The position numbers and the translations under genes are program-made. This document shows, piece by piece, positions 1 to 9,374 of a stretch of 64,000 nt of DNA; position 1 is the stretch's first letter, and each line of letters opens with the position of its first letter. The DNA comes from Bacteriovorax sp. MedPE-SWde (lineage in GTDB: Bacteria; Bdellovibrionota; Bacteriovoracia; Bacteriovoracales; Bacteriovoracaceae). The stretch lies in contig MPCU01000004.1 in assembly GCA_001874305.1 (NCBI GenBank), positions 248,001-312,000 on the forward strand. Reading direction: 5' to 3'. The notes under the pieces are model-generated. The model did not search any database. It saw only the letters and a program-made list of their open reading frames with translations, and was not told the origin of the DNA.

Positions 1-667
1 AATACTCGTTGGTGGAAGTACATTCTATGTACGAAGCTTAATTAAGGGGATGTATGAATCTCCCTCTCCGACTGATGAACTTAAAGAAGAGATTGAAATA
101 CTCTATAAGAAAGAAGGCATAGCTCCTTTTATAAACTTCCTTTCTAAAAATGATCCTGAGTCACTTCAGCAATTACATGAAAATGATCACTATCGTCTAA
201 TGAGGGCCTATGAACATTATAAGACGACAGGATCTCCTATATCAGTACAAAAGAAATCCTATGATGAAAATAATCCTTATGACTTCTCAAAGAATATTCG
301 TCCTGATTGGGATATGCTCCATATCTCTTTAGAGTTACCAAAAGAGCTCCATTGGCAAATAATGGAAAAGAGGGCTAAAGAGATGATTGACACTGGTCTC
401 ATCGAAGAAGTTAAGGAATTACTCGCACAAGGCCATACTGGGCATGAAAAACCAATGCAATCTATTGGCTATAAAGAAACACTAGCTCACCTATCAGGAG
501 ACTTAACTAGTAAGAAAGAACTAGTGGAAAGAGTCTTTATTAATACGAGAAGATTAGCAAAGTCCCAGAAGACATTCCTAAAGAAAATAACTCCAAAAGA
601 AACTTTCCATACTCTTGAGGAAAGAGATAAAATATTCGACTTAGTAAGTAGGTTTCTCAATAGTTGA
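1..667 (+). CDS. miaA: tRNA dimethylallyltransferase MiaA, 5'-truncated by the window edge
   Basis: Transfers a dimethylallyl group to N6 of A37 in tRNAs that read UNN codons. The frame is already open at base 2 and reads ILVGGSTFYVRSLIKG before the first ATG at base 50. That matches the family's conserved V-G-G-T/S-x-x-Y-x-R segment, so base 50 is internal and the gene starts outside the window. The visible 221 residues cover the C-terminal half, including HYRLMRAYE and the R-A-x-x-M-I-x-x-G-L-I-x-E-V region and the A-K-S-Q-K-T-F end. The family is usually about 300 residues, so roughly 80 are missing. The nucleotide-binding loop is not visible. Recognition is confident. Confidence 0.93.
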   Translation, partial: ILVGGSTFYVRSLIKGMYESPSPTDELKEEIEILYKKEGIAPFINFLSKNDPESLQQLHENDHYRLMRAYEHYKTTGSPISVQKKSYDENNPYDFSKNIRPDWDMLHISLELPKELHWQIMEKRAKEMIDTGLIEEVKELLAQGHTGHEKPMQSIGYKETLAHLSGDLTSKKELVERVFINTRRLAKSQKTFLKKITPKETFHTLEERDKIFDLVSRFLNS

Positions 668-729
668 AAGAAATTCACCTCGTAGTTTCGCTTACTTTTT
701 AATGTTACAATCACACATAAGGATTTTAT

Positions 730-1593
730 ATGTCTTCAGTTAAAAGGATGAAAATTATTATCATCTCAGATGGTACAGGTGAAACGGCAAAGGCCATTTC
801 TCGTGCCGTTATGACTCAATTTCCAGACAAAGATGTTTACTTCACGAGATTTAAAAATGTCCGATCTAAGGATCAGATTAAATCAATATTTGAAGAAGCA
901 GCTATCCACCACGACCTTGTTATATATACAATTGTTAGCTCTGAGTTAAGAGATTATATTTCTGAGATATCAAGATTAAAACATGTAAGAGCACTCGACT
1001 TAATGGGTCCTGTTATTACAACATTCTCTAATTACTTTGAGCAAGAACCTGAATCTATCCCTGGTCTTCTTCACCAAGTTAATAGTGAATACTTTGACAG
1101 AGTTGCCGCTATGGAATTCACTTTAAATCATGATGACGGAAGAAACTTAAGTACTCTACACCTTGCAGATGTCATTCTGGTTGGAATTTCGAGAACATCA
1201 AAAACTCCTTTATCTGTGTATCTATCTCAACATGGAATAAAGGTCGTTAATATTCCTATTATCAACGGACAAGACTTACCTAAACACCTATTTGAAGTTG
1301 ATCAAAGAAAAATATTTGCACTAACAATTGATCCTGACGCACTCTACTCTATTAGAAAGAACAGACTCAATAAATTAGGGGCTGAACAGCACACTGGAGA
1401 CTATGCGGAAACGAGCAAAGTTACAGAAGAAATAGAATGGGCCAATCAAATTTTCAAATCTAATAAACGATGGCCAATATTCAATGTTACAGACAAGGCA
1501 CTTGAAGAAACTGCTTCAGACATTATGAAGCTTTTAAATATGAGAAAGAATAATATTTTTAAACAACTTAAGAGTAATGAAGACGATGAATAA
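730..1593 (+). CDS. ppsR: PEP synthase/PPDK regulatory kinase-pyrophosphorylase (PpsR family, DUF299)
   Basis: Bifunctional regulator that phosphorylates (ADP-dependent) and dephosphorylates a Thr of PEP synthase or pyruvate,phosphate dikinase, switching the gluconeogenic enzyme off and on. The 287 residues begin with an IIIISDGTGET segment. A P-loop-like GISRTSKTP lies at residues 152-160 and the MEFTLNHDDG block at 128-137, all family hallmarks. Length is close to the usual ~270. AAGG lies a few bases before the ATG. The stop codon overlaps the start of the next gene by one base (TAATG), so the two are probably translationally coupled. The target enzyme is not in the window. Confidence 0.93.
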   Translation: MSSVKRMKIIIISDGTGETAKAISRAVMTQFPDKDVYFTRFKNVRSKDQIKSIFEEAAIHHDLVIYTIVSSELRDYISEISRLKHVRALDLMGPVITTFSNYFEQEPESIPGLLHQVNSEYFDRVAAMEFTLNHDDGRNLSTLHLADVILVGISRTSKTPLSVYLSQHGIKVVNIPIINGQDLPKHLFEVDQRKIFALTIDPDALYSIRKNRLNKLGAEQHTGDYAETSKVTEEIEWANQIFKSNKRWPIFNVTDKALEETASDIMKLLNMRKNNIFKQLKSNEDDE

Positions 1594-2927
1594 TGGGTAT
1601 ATTTAAGAACTTTAACGAAATTTCAGTACACTTTTCATCTTGTATTAATACTAAGGTGACCAATGAGTCAGGAAAAGTAGTTGGTAAGTTATGTGACTTC
1701 TTTGTAGACTACGAAGAAATTTACCCAATAGTTATAGCCATACAATATAAGCGTAACGGAAGATTTTTTTATATTAACTGGACTGACATTGTTCTATTCA
1801 ATTATAAGAATATCGTTATCAAAGACTCTGCTGAAGAAGGTCACAGTAGAACCTACCCAAAGATTAGTGAAAAAAAAGTAATTACAAGTATACTTGCCAA
1901 TCAATTCACAGAGGCAATCGAATACCCTCCTCTTGGAAAAGTTATTCTAGACAAACAAATTGTTGATACCTCTGGTAAAAAAGTTGTTCGTGTAAATGAT
2001 ATTCAAATAATCAAAGTTGGACAGTTTTTAAGAGTCACACATGCAGAGATTGGTATTCGAAGCATGTTACGTAGACTTGGATATGAAAAAATCACCGATG
2101 GTATTGTAAAGCTTATTAGACCCAAATCCAATTACCTAACTAAAACTCAACTTATTAACTGGAAGTATGTTCACGCAATACCAAATAGAAATATACACAG
2201 TAATGTAAAACTCAATCTCACAAATGACGATATTAAAAATATACACCCAGCTGATCTAGCCGATATCCTAGAGGACTTAGATTCCTATGGACGAGGAGTT
2301 ATCTTTTCAGGACTAGATGCAAGAGCAAAAGCTGAAACACTTTCAGAAGTTGATGAGGATCTTCAGTCTTCGTTCATAAAGAATGAGTCACCAGAAGAAG
2401 CTGCAAAAATCATTGAAGAGATGGATACTGATGATGCAGCTGATATCCTTCATGACCTAGATGACGATCGAGCAGAGAAAATTATATCTAATATTCAAGA
2501 TGATGAGCACAAGGAAGAACTTCAAGAGCTCATGGTCTATAAGGATGATACGGCCGGTGGTCTTATGTCATCAGAGTTCTTTGAAGTAAGATCAGAGGAA
2601 ACAAAAGAAGAAATTCTAGAGAGAATTCCTCAAATCTTTGACGATGTTGAAACTATTTATGATCTTTACATCATTGATACTAATGAAAAACTTCTGGGTA
2701 CTCTCCCTCTATCAGAGCTACTGTCTTCAAAAGAAAATATTATAGTTAAAGATATTATGAATACCTCAGACATTAAATCTGTTGAACCAGATGACCCATG
2801 GAAAGAAGTCGCAACTTATATGAGTAAATATAGCCTGCTCACTGTTCCTGTTTTAAAGGATAATGAGATTCTAGGAATAGTATCCGTTGATGATGTCCTT
2901 CACTGGCTTTTAAACGAGAGAAGTTAA
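1593..2927 (+). CDS. membrane-free MgtE-N/CBS sensor-like protein
   Basis: 444 residues with no membrane segment. Residues 1-175 look like paired PRC-barrel-like beta domains. Residues 212-320 have the repeated short helices and acidic D-D-A-A-D-I-L / HPADLADILEDL pattern of the MgtE N domain, ending in DDTAGGLMSSEF, the junction seen in MgtE. Residues 325-440 form a CBS pair. In MgtE these cytosolic modules sense Mg2+ and gate the membrane channel; here the channel domain is absent. The next gene, 17 bp downstream, is an Nramp-related transporter, so this protein is inferred to be its detached Mg2+-sensing regulator. Domain calls are confident; the regulatory role is inference. Confidence 0.8.
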   Translation: MGIFKNFNEISVHFSSCINTKVTNESGKVVGKLCDFFVDYEEIYPIVIAIQYKRNGRFFYINWTDIVLFNYKNIVIKDSAEEGHSRTYPKISEKKVITSILANQFTEAIEYPPLGKVILDKQIVDTSGKKVVRVNDIQIIKVGQFLRVTHAEIGIRSMLRRLGYEKITDGIVKLIRPKSNYLTKTQLINWKYVHAIPNRNIHSNVKLNLTNDDIKNIHPADLADILEDLDSYGRGVIFSGLDARAKAETLSEVDEDLQSSFIKNESPEEAAKIIEEMDTDDAADILHDLDDDRAEKIISNIQDDEHKEELQELMVYKDDTAGGLMSSEFFEVRSEETKEEILERIPQIFDDVETIYDLYIIDTNEKLLGTLPLSELLSSKENIIVKDIMNTSDIKSVEPDDPWKEVATYMSKYSLLTVPVLKDNEILGIVSVDDVLHWLLNERS

Positions 2928-2944
2928 AAAAGAGATTATAAGTA

Positions 2945-4222
2945 ATGCCAGAACTTAAAGATAAAATAAAACGCTATAATGTTCCTCCTTTTCTAAAGAA
3001 GATTATTATTCTACTTAGTGTTGTTGGACCAGGCCTTATTACTGCCAATATTGATAATGACGCAGGAGGGATAGCAACATACTCACTTGCTGGTGCGCAA
3101 ACAGGTTATCGTCTGTTATGGACACTTATTCCAATTACCATTGCTCTTATTATGGTCCAAGAAATGTCTGCGAGAATGGGAATTGTATCAGGAAAAGGCT
3201 TAGCAGACCTTATCAGAGAGAAGTTTGGTCTTAAGATTACTTTCTATACTCTATTCTTTTTAATCTTTGCCGACCTTGGAAATACCATGGCAGAGTTTGC
3301 GGGAATCGCCGCGGCCGGAGAAATCTTTGGTATTTCAAAATACTTATCTGTTCCCATCAGCTCACTCTTTGTATGGCTTCTCATTTTAAAAGGTGATTAT
3401 AAAATAGTAGAGAGAGTATTCCTCTTGGGGTGTACTGTTTATCTGTCATATATTATTTCTGGTGTAATGATGAAGCCAGATTGGCTTGAGGTGTTAAATG
3501 CAACCTTTGTACCTACAGCTCAATCTATTAATGCTAAAGATATGCCTATAATTGTAGGGTTAATTGGTACCTCTATCACCCCCTGGATGCAGTTCTATAT
3601 TCAGTCCGCTGTTGTCGAAAAAGGGATATCCATTAAGCACTTATGGGAATCTAAGATAGATATCATTGTTGGTTGTACTTTTATGGTTACGGTCACTATG
3701 TTTATTATTATTTGTTGTGCTGTAACACTACATGAAGCAGGAATACAGATAACAGGTGCCAAGGATGCGGCACTAGCACTAAGACCCTTGGCAGGAGACT
3801 ATTCAACAGTCTTATTTGGAGTTGGACTTTTTAATGCGTCCATTTTTGCAGCAGCACTACTTCCCCTAGCTACGAGCTACTATGTTTGTGAGGGTATGGG
3901 ATGGGAATCTGGCGTGGATAAAAACTTTGAAGAAGCACCACACTTCTTTTCAATTTTTACAGCTCTTATATTAATTGGAGCTGCAATGGTTCTTATTCCA
4001 GGTATAAACTTATTCAGTATTTTAATCTGGTCCCAGGTTGCAAATGGAATACTAATACCTATTATTCTTCTCTATATCATAAACCTCTGTAATGATCCGG
4101 AAATTATGGGTGAATATACAAACACAGTTATGTACAACTTTATTAGCTACTCAATCGTAGCTCTCATGGTCTTAGTAAATGGTGCTCTTATTTATTTCGA
4201 AGGAATTAAACCTCTACTCTAG
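2945..4222 (+). CDS. Nramp (SLC11)-related divalent metal transporter, possibly of the Mg2+-transporting NRMT type
   Basis: 425-residue polytopic membrane protein with the Nramp frame: GPGLITA at 28-34, AGAQTGYRLLW at 49-59 and about eleven hydrophobic segments. The canonical metal site is altered. The first-helix D-P-G-N reads D-N-D-A-G-G (37-42), and the sixth-helix M-P-H reads T-P-W (212-214), followed by MQFYIQS. The methionine that favours transition metals in true Nramps is therefore missing, as in the Mg2+-transporting NRMT branch. The gene follows the MgtE-N/CBS sensor closely and probably shares its transcript, which also points to Mg2+. The substrate is inferred; the family assignment is firm. 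Confidence 0.83.
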   Translation: MPELKDKIKRYNVPPFLKKIIILLSVVGPGLITANIDNDAGGIATYSLAGAQTGYRLLWTLIPITIALIMVQEMSARMGIVSGKGLADLIREKFGLKITFYTLFFLIFADLGNTMAEFAGIAAAGEIFGISKYLSVPISSLFVWLLILKGDYKIVERVFLLGCTVYLSYIISGVMMKPDWLEVLNATFVPTAQSINAKDMPIIVGLIGTSITPWMQFYIQSAVVEKGISIKHLWESKIDIIVGCTFMVTVTMFIIICCAVTLHEAGIQITGAKDAALALRPLAGDYSTVLFGVGLFNASIFAAALLPLATSYYVCEGMGWESGVDKNFEEAPHFFSIFTALILIGAAMVLIPGINLFSILIWSQVANGILIPIILLYIINLCNDPEIMGEYTNTVMYNFISYSIVALMVLVNGALIYFEGIKPLL

Positions 4223-5032
4223 GATACTTGAATTGATTCCATAGGCATCAAATATATAACTGTCAGGAGTTTCAACAAAGAGCTTAAGCCCATTAAGTTT
4301 CTTGTGCTCTTCTATATAGTCTTGATAACAAGAATAGTTAGTAAAAAGTCTATTCACAAAGGTGTCTTGTTTAGTAAATGCAAATCTCTCAGCTCTGAAT
4401 CGGTATAATTGATCGAGGTTAATATAACTCCTGTATTCATTACTTAATATTACTCTTTCAGTATCACTTAAGAAAGTAGAGAAATCCCCATTACCAGTAT
4501 GTCCTCTTTCAGTAGCAATCACTTGCATCATTTGATAGTTCTCAGAGTATTGATCATATAGTTTAAAAACTTCTGAAAGCTCTACTTCTATTTTAGAGTC
4601 TAGAGCATGACTTATTTCATGATAGAGAAATATTACCAATAATCCTAATTCGTCAGAGCTATTTACATATATCGCCTTCTCCTCGTGAATATAGAGTGCA
4701 GAAGTCTTATTATCAATTCCATATTTTCTTCTAATTGCTGCCGTGAATTCATTTATTGAGACTTCGCTATTTTTTCTAAGTACGTTAATCTGCTTTCCAA
4801 TAGCAGGGTCAACTTCTAATACAATGTCAAAGGCCTTTTCAAGTTGTCCTTTTGAATTAAGGGATACATTCGAATTGAAAAGTTCAATTTCACATTTAGA
4901 AACTTCAAGCTTTTGGTTATCACGATATGTCCTCCACTGCGGAGAATGATCGATATCAAGACCAAAGTTATTTCCAAAATTAAAAGCGTAAGTATTGAAA
5001 AGGAATAGTGAAATAAAAAGAAGTTTGTTCAT
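4214..5032 (-). CDS. putative secreted zinc-metallopeptidase-like protein (HEISH motif)
   Basis: 272 residues beginning with a probable signal peptide (MNKLLFISLFLFNTYA), so likely exported. Residues 138-142 read H-E-I-S-H followed by A-L-D, a zincin H-E-x-x-H with a conserved-looking tail. Possible third ligands are the Glu in NEYRSY or RAERFAF about 70-90 residues downstream. I do not recognise the exact family. The gene is convergent with the transporter and overlaps its end by 9 bp. It could be an exported peptidase or an inactive structural relative. Function is tentative. Confidence 0.6.
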   Translation of the reverse strand: MNKLLFISLFLFNTYAFNFGNNFGLDIDHSPQWRTYRDNQKLEVSKCEIELFNSNVSLNSKGQLEKAFDIVLEVDPAIGKQINVLRKNSEVSINEFTAAIRRKYGIDNKTSALYIHEEKAIYVNSSDELGLLVIFLYHEISHALDSKIEVELSEVFKLYDQYSENYQMMQVIATERGHTGNGDFSTFLSDTERVILSNEYRSYINLDQLYRFRAERFAFTKQDTFVNRLFTNYSCYQDYIEEHKKLNGLKLFVETPDSYIFDAYGINSSILE

Positions 5033-5128
5033 GAAGGTAGCTATAACCTAAATGTCCAAACTTCTTAATTATTTTTGTGTAAGTATATATAAAGTTCATT
5101 AGTTAAGTGGCTGATTTTTCTATTACTA

Positions 5129-7108
5129 TTAAAGTAATTTACACAGATCAACAACTCGAGACTCACCTATCGTTATTTGAATACTCTTTCTTGGACCTTT
5201 GTTGTTCTTTTGGATATAAACCTCATATTCTTTATCAACAGAAGCTCCTTCGCTATTAAGAGTTGTCGCAAATCTAATTCCAGGCTTTTTCCTAATTGGA
5301 ACAACCTCTTCTCTTTGCTCACCAAACATCTCAAAGCTAATATTTCCCACAAAGCATGCACGACTTGTCATCAAATACCCAAATGCTGCCTGAGGAGTCT
5401 CATCAATTTCAATTTCCTTTACTACTCCTGTCGTTGCAGTAAAGTTCTTCAAGATAAAGTGCTCCCTCTTCGGTCTTTCAACTCTAATAGTTTGTCCGGC
5501 ACCAATAGGAATTGAAGCATTGTTAAGAACATCTACCTTAATTTTCTTACCATTTACAAAGAGCTTGTCTCTACGTCTTTCGAAATTTAAGAGTTTAACC
5601 TCTGCTGTTCGAACATATTCTTTCTTATTAGCAGGCTTTCTCTTTCGATGATTCGCCTCTTTCTTTTGAACTACTTGTACATCACTCGAGCCACCAAAGT
5701 TCATGATTTCAGTTGAGTACTTATAAGCGAAAACAGAGAGAACAATACCAAGACCAGCAACTAGTATCGCCGCCTTTGAATTTCCCTTTGCCTCAGTTTT
5801 CTTCTTCTTTTTTACACGCTTGATCTTTGTTTTCTTAGTCTTATCTGACATATCAAGCTTTTTAACTTTGGTTCTTGTTTTAGTAAGGTCAACTTTCTTA
5901 TTACCTAAGGTAACTTCAGACAAAGTTCCAGTTCCACTATCATCACTTCCAAGCGAGACATCTTCACTATCTCCACCAAAGCCAAAGTCTAGTTCTTGCT
6001 CTAGACCTTTACGTTTTTTAGTAGCGTCGCCATCTTGAGTTACGGCCCCGCCAGAGGGAGCAGAATCACCGGAATTAGAGTTTGTTCCTGTTTCAAGCTC
6101 TCTCTTAAGGTCTGAAAGATATGGACTGATATCAACTTGTCCAAATTGATATAATCTTTCTCTATCTTTTTTAATCTCTTCTTTGAAGAGTTCTTTCGCA
6201 AAGTATGAAAGATCTGAAGCATTGAAGTCAGGAAAAGTTGAATAGAGAAATTTATTAAGAGCACGACCGAACTCTTCTAGAGTTTGATATCTCTTATTTC
6301 TATCTTTGTGCAGTGCCTTCATTACAATTTTATCTAGTTCCTCTGGAACATTAGGATTAATTGATGAAGGTTTTGGTATTTTACATTCTTGAATCTTTTT
6401 AAGGACAGCAAGATCATTTGATGCTTTAAATAGTTTTCTACTACAAAGCATTTCCCACAGAGTAATCCCTACTGCAAATAAGTCATAGCGAGGATCAAGC
6501 TCATGTCCATCAAGATACTCAGGAGCTAAATAAGATAGCTTACCTTTAATTGTACCCGCCTGAGTTGCCTCAGAGTTCGTTTCAGATTTTGCAATACCAA
6601 AATCGATGACTTTAATTGAACCATCGAATGTAAGCATAATATTGTGCGGAGAAATATCTCTATGGACAATATTAGCTGGCTTACCTGTAAGCTTATCTGT
6701 AAATGTATGTGCGTAATGTAGACCCTGACAAGATTGAATCGTAATATAAACAGATATCTCAACAGGAAAAACATAGTTTCTTTTCTTTAATTGATCGAGG
6801 TATTCTTTAAGGTTTCTTCCATCACAATATTCCATTGCAACAAAGAGTTGATCATTTTGAAGGCCGTAATCATAGGTTTGAACAATATTTGGGTGTAAAA
6901 GACCAAATGTGGTCTTAATTTCATCCATAAACATTGTTTTAAATGAATCATCTTTTGAAAATTGGGGTTGTACCATTTTAATCGCAACAACTTTATCCGC
7001 CTGTTCTCCAAGAAAACGTGCGCGACAAATTTTTGCCATACCACCATCAACAAGATGATCTAAAATTAAATAACGTCCGAACCGATCAAACTTTTTCTCG
7101 TCAGTCAT
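5129..7108 (-). CDS. membrane-anchored Ser/Thr protein kinase (PknB-like)
   Basis: Kinase domain at about residues 10-285. It has a glycine loop LVDGGMAKI, the ATP-binding Lys in VVAIK, catalytic loop HRDISPHN, IDFGIAK and an APE-type LAPEYL segment, so all catalytic residues are present. HRDIS rather than HRDLK is typical of myxobacterial and Bdellovibrio kinases. An acidic, Ser/Gly-rich linker follows, then a very Lys-rich stretch, one membrane helix (about 445-463) and a C-terminal extracytoplasmic domain of about 190 residues. A TTG 18 bp upstream is possible, but ATG at 7108 is preceded by GAAGGAG and is preferred, giving 659 residues. Substrate unknown. Confidence 0.88.
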   Translation of the reverse strand: MTDEKKFDRFGRYLILDHLVDGGMAKICRARFLGEQADKVVAIKMVQPQFSKDDSFKTMFMDEIKTTFGLLHPNIVQTYDYGLQNDQLFVAMEYCDGRNLKEYLDQLKKRNYVFPVEISVYITIQSCQGLHYAHTFTDKLTGKPANIVHRDISPHNIMLTFDGSIKVIDFGIAKSETNSEATQAGTIKGKLSYLAPEYLDGHELDPRYDLFAVGITLWEMLCSRKLFKASNDLAVLKKIQECKIPKPSSINPNVPEELDKIVMKALHKDRNKRYQTLEEFGRALNKFLYSTFPDFNASDLSYFAKELFKEEIKKDRERLYQFGQVDISPYLSDLKRELETGTNSNSGDSAPSGGAVTQDGDATKKRKGLEQELDFGFGGDSEDVSLGSDDSGTGTLSEVTLGNKKVDLTKTRTKVKKLDMSDKTKKTKIKRVKKKKKTEAKGNSKAAILVAGLGIVLSVFAYKYSTEIMNFGGSSDVQVVQKKEANHRKRKPANKKEYVRTAEVKLLNFERRRDKLFVNGKKIKVDVLNNASIPIGAGQTIRVERPKREHFILKNFTATTGVVKEIEIDETPQAAFGYLMTSRACFVGNISFEMFGEQREEVVPIRKKPGIRFATTLNSEGASVDKEYEVYIQKNNKGPRKSIQITIGESRVVDLCKLL

Positions 7109-7164
7109 ACCTTCATACTCCTTCAATATTTTATCGGAGTATTCAGGTCAATTCTTAACTTTTT

Positions 7165-7680
7165 TTATAATTTCAGCTCTTCAAAATTAGGAAAGTTAAT
7201 AAAAATAGGGTCTTCTAGCTTATTTTTTCTACAATAGAGATTCACTTTGTGAAGCGAAAGGGAGAGCTGTTGAAAGTCTGGGTGCATTTTTAGTGATCTC
7301 GTGAAGTCTGGCGCAACGACATGCTCATACCTATGATCTCTCATTTGGGCCTTAAATAAGGAGTGAGAAATCTTCTCAGACGTATATGAATAGTTCATTG
7401 AAAGAAAGACTTGACCGCAGTCTTTTAGTCTTCTTCTTTCATCTCTTGAGAACCAAGTTCTGAATGAACTTTCTTCAGGAATTTCAGTATAAATTACATC
7501 GTAAAGCATTGTTAGTTCTTGAAACCATGAAACTCTCTTAAACTCTAAAGAACTGTCCCACTTTGTATTCTTGTAAATACCACCTCTAATTTTAGCCGTA
7601 CCTACTTTTGTCATATTCTTATTTAGAGAAGCACATGATGTTAATGCTGCTATTGAAACTAATAATATAAATTTATTCAT
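7165..7680 (-). CDS. small lipoprotein of unknown function
   Basis: 171 residues from the ATG at 7680, which has GGAA five bases upstream; an ATG four codons earlier lacks this. The N-terminus MNKFILLVSIAALTSCAS is a lipoprotein signal with lipobox L-T-S-C, so the mature protein should be lipidated and exported. The rest is basic and mixed, with a second Cys pair (DCGQ, YCRKN). I recognise no family. It overlaps the end of the upstream hydrolase gene by 8 bp, so co-translation is likely. Confidence 0.7.
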   Translation of the reverse strand: MNKFILLVSIAALTSCASLNKNMTKVGTAKIRGGIYKNTKWDSSLEFKRVSWFQELTMLYDVIYTEIPEESSFRTWFSRDERRRLKDCGQVFLSMNYSYTSEKISHSLFKAQMRDHRYEHVVAPDFTRSLKMHPDFQQLSLSLHKVNLYCRKNKLEDPIFINFPNFEELKL

Positions 7681-8545
7681 TCTTATTCCCATGAGTAAAA
7701 CTTTTGTCTATCCAATTATAAATATCTTTAAATGCGTTGTCTCGATCAATTTCATTAAAAAATTCGTGTCCTAAATCTTTATATTTCTTTAGAGTTAAGT
7801 GGTTTTCATCAATACTAGAGGCAAATAGCTCACTCTTTTCTCTATCTACGACCCGATCTTCAAGACCCAAGGCCATAAAAACAGGTCTATTTATATAGTA
7901 TGCCGATCTCTTAACTGAAGAAAATAACTCAAGTAATGCCTTGTACATCCCAACGGTTATTTTCTTATTAATAAGGGGATCATGATCGTAATTTTGAGCA
8001 AGATTCTTTTCTGATGTTACATCTTCACCCATAAATTTTGCATTAATTTTTACTTTATCAGCAATCGAACTTCTTCCGATCAATTCTTCTATATGAAATG
8101 TCTTAGATTTTTTAAAATGGACAGTAGGATTTATTAACGCCATTCCAAGTATTTCTATCTTCTCAAGAAGAAACATCATCGCCACAAGACAACCAACACC
8201 GTGACCAATTGTGACGAGCTCTTTATCTTCATAATGACTTTCGAATACTTCCCAGAATTTTAAATAATCAGATTTAAATATATGAAAATCATCAACATGG
8301 CCTCTTGTTCCACTACTTAAGCCATGTCCTCTCATATCAATAAATGTGCAACCTATTTTGTGCTCATTAAGAAACTTTGCAAAAGGTAGATAACGATCAT
8401 GATACTCTCCTACATCATGAAAGAATATCACCTGCTTTTTAAATTCTTTTAAACCTAAGAATTTAACATATAGACTCTCTCCATTTGGAGAGAGTTCTAC
8501 ACTTTCATTTCTTTCTGAAATTTTCTTCTTAGTTTTCTTGGACAT
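7673..8545 (-). CDS. alpha/beta-hydrolase fold protein lacking the nucleophile Ser
   Basis: Resembles monoacylglycerol-lipase/lysophospholipase proteins: an oxyanion-side VIFFHDVGEY segment, the DMRGHGLSSG motif, and late Asp (LGLEDRVVD) and His (DLGHEFF) acid-base residues. The nucleophile elbow, normally G-H-S-x-G, reads G-H-G-V-G; the codon is GGT at about 8200, checked base by base. Unless another residue substitutes, it should not work as a Ser hydrolase. ATG at 8545 is chosen because the ATG at 8572 sits 44 bp inside the upstream gene without a ribosome site, but this start is not certain. It lies in a run with the GYF-PilZ gene and the lipoprotein. Confidence 0.75.
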   Translation of the reverse strand: MSKKTKKKISERNESVELSPNGESLYVKFLGLKEFKKQVIFFHDVGEYHDRYLPFAKFLNEHKIGCTFIDMRGHGLSSGTRGHVDDFHIFKSDYLKFWEVFESHYEDKELVTIGHGVGCLVAMMFLLEKIEILGMALINPTVHFKKSKTFHIEELIGRSSIADKVKINAKFMGEDVTSEKNLAQNYDHDPLINKKITVGMYKALLELFSSVKRSAYYINRPVFMALGLEDRVVDREKSELFASSIDENHLTLKKYKDLGHEFFNEIDRDNAFKDIYNWIDKSFTHGNKNE

Positions 8546-9323
8546 AACTAGATATTGCTCTCTCTGCTTCATCTGATAGATCTATGAAACGAAGAGCAAA
8601 GCCTTGATTTCCATTCAGAGTTCTAACAACAAGGCCAGTAGCTACAAAGTGGTAATTGTCGTTATCAGGGTGAACATTAAGAGATATTTCATCTCCCTCT
8701 TGGCACGGTAGATTAGACACAAGAATCTGCATTCCACCAATTGAGATATCACGGCAGACTCCTTCAAAAACATCTTTGCTATCATGAAAGAACATTCTCG
8801 CAACAAATGGTTTACGATCATTGCTTCTCTTCTCAACTTCATCTATGGCCGGAGGCAAGCCTCCAAATACGTTTTCATATATAGGTGTTTCAGCAAGAAA
8901 GATCCATTCTTTCATACCAGGAATAAAGACAAGAGTTTTATCATTAATCCTATTCTCATCATAAGACTTTTTTAATTCATTTAATGTATATGGACCATAT
9001 TCAACTTGATCACTTCCCCTATCAAGTCCAATCTTTATTGAGATAACCTTATCTGTATTTTTGAGACTATCCCAACTAAATTCTTTAGCTTCAACTTCAT
9101 CAATAACCGGAGGCATTGCATTCATAACAGGAGGTTCATCATCAACGATATTAAGTAAGTGTGTAAGTTCTTCAACATCCTGAAGTTTAACCCAGTTATC
9201 AAAGCCTTTCTTCCAAACGTAGCCATCACTATTTAGTGTGCCAGTTTTAATTAAAGACTCTAAGTCTGACTCCTCAACTGGTCCAACTCTTTCACCATTT
9301 TCAACATAATACCATTTAGTCAT
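8529..9323 (-). CDS. double GYF-like and PilZ domain protein
   Basis: 264 residues, cytoplasmic. Two GYF_2-type modules (W-Y-Y-V-x-N-G-x-x-x-G-P-V at the N-terminus, and Y-G-P-Y-T-L-N-E-L around 105-145) are followed by a PilZ domain from about 170. The PilZ part keeps the c-di-GMP signature: R-S-N-D-R (RxxxR) just before it and D-I-S-I-G-G. It is therefore likely to bind c-di-GMP and relay it through protein contacts made by the GYF modules. GGAG lies eight bases before the ATG. First gene of the minus-strand run; a divergent lipoprotein gene begins 126 bp away. Partner unknown. Confidence 0.85.
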   Translation of the reverse strand: MTKWYYVENGERVGPVEESDLESLIKTGTLNSDGYVWKKGFDNWVKLQDVEELTHLLNIVDDEPPVMNAMPPVIDEVEAKEFSWDSLKNTDKVISIKIGLDRGSDQVEYGPYTLNELKKSYDENRINDKTLVFIPGMKEWIFLAETPIYENVFGGLPPAIDEVEKRSNDRKPFVARMFFHDSKDVFEGVCRDISIGGMQILVSNLPCQEGDEISLNVHPDNDNYHFVATGLVVRTLNGNQGFALRFIDLSDEAERAISSYVQEN

Positions 9324-9374
9324 TTTTTGATCTCCATATACTAATATACTTCTATTTTAACCCTTTGAATTTCT

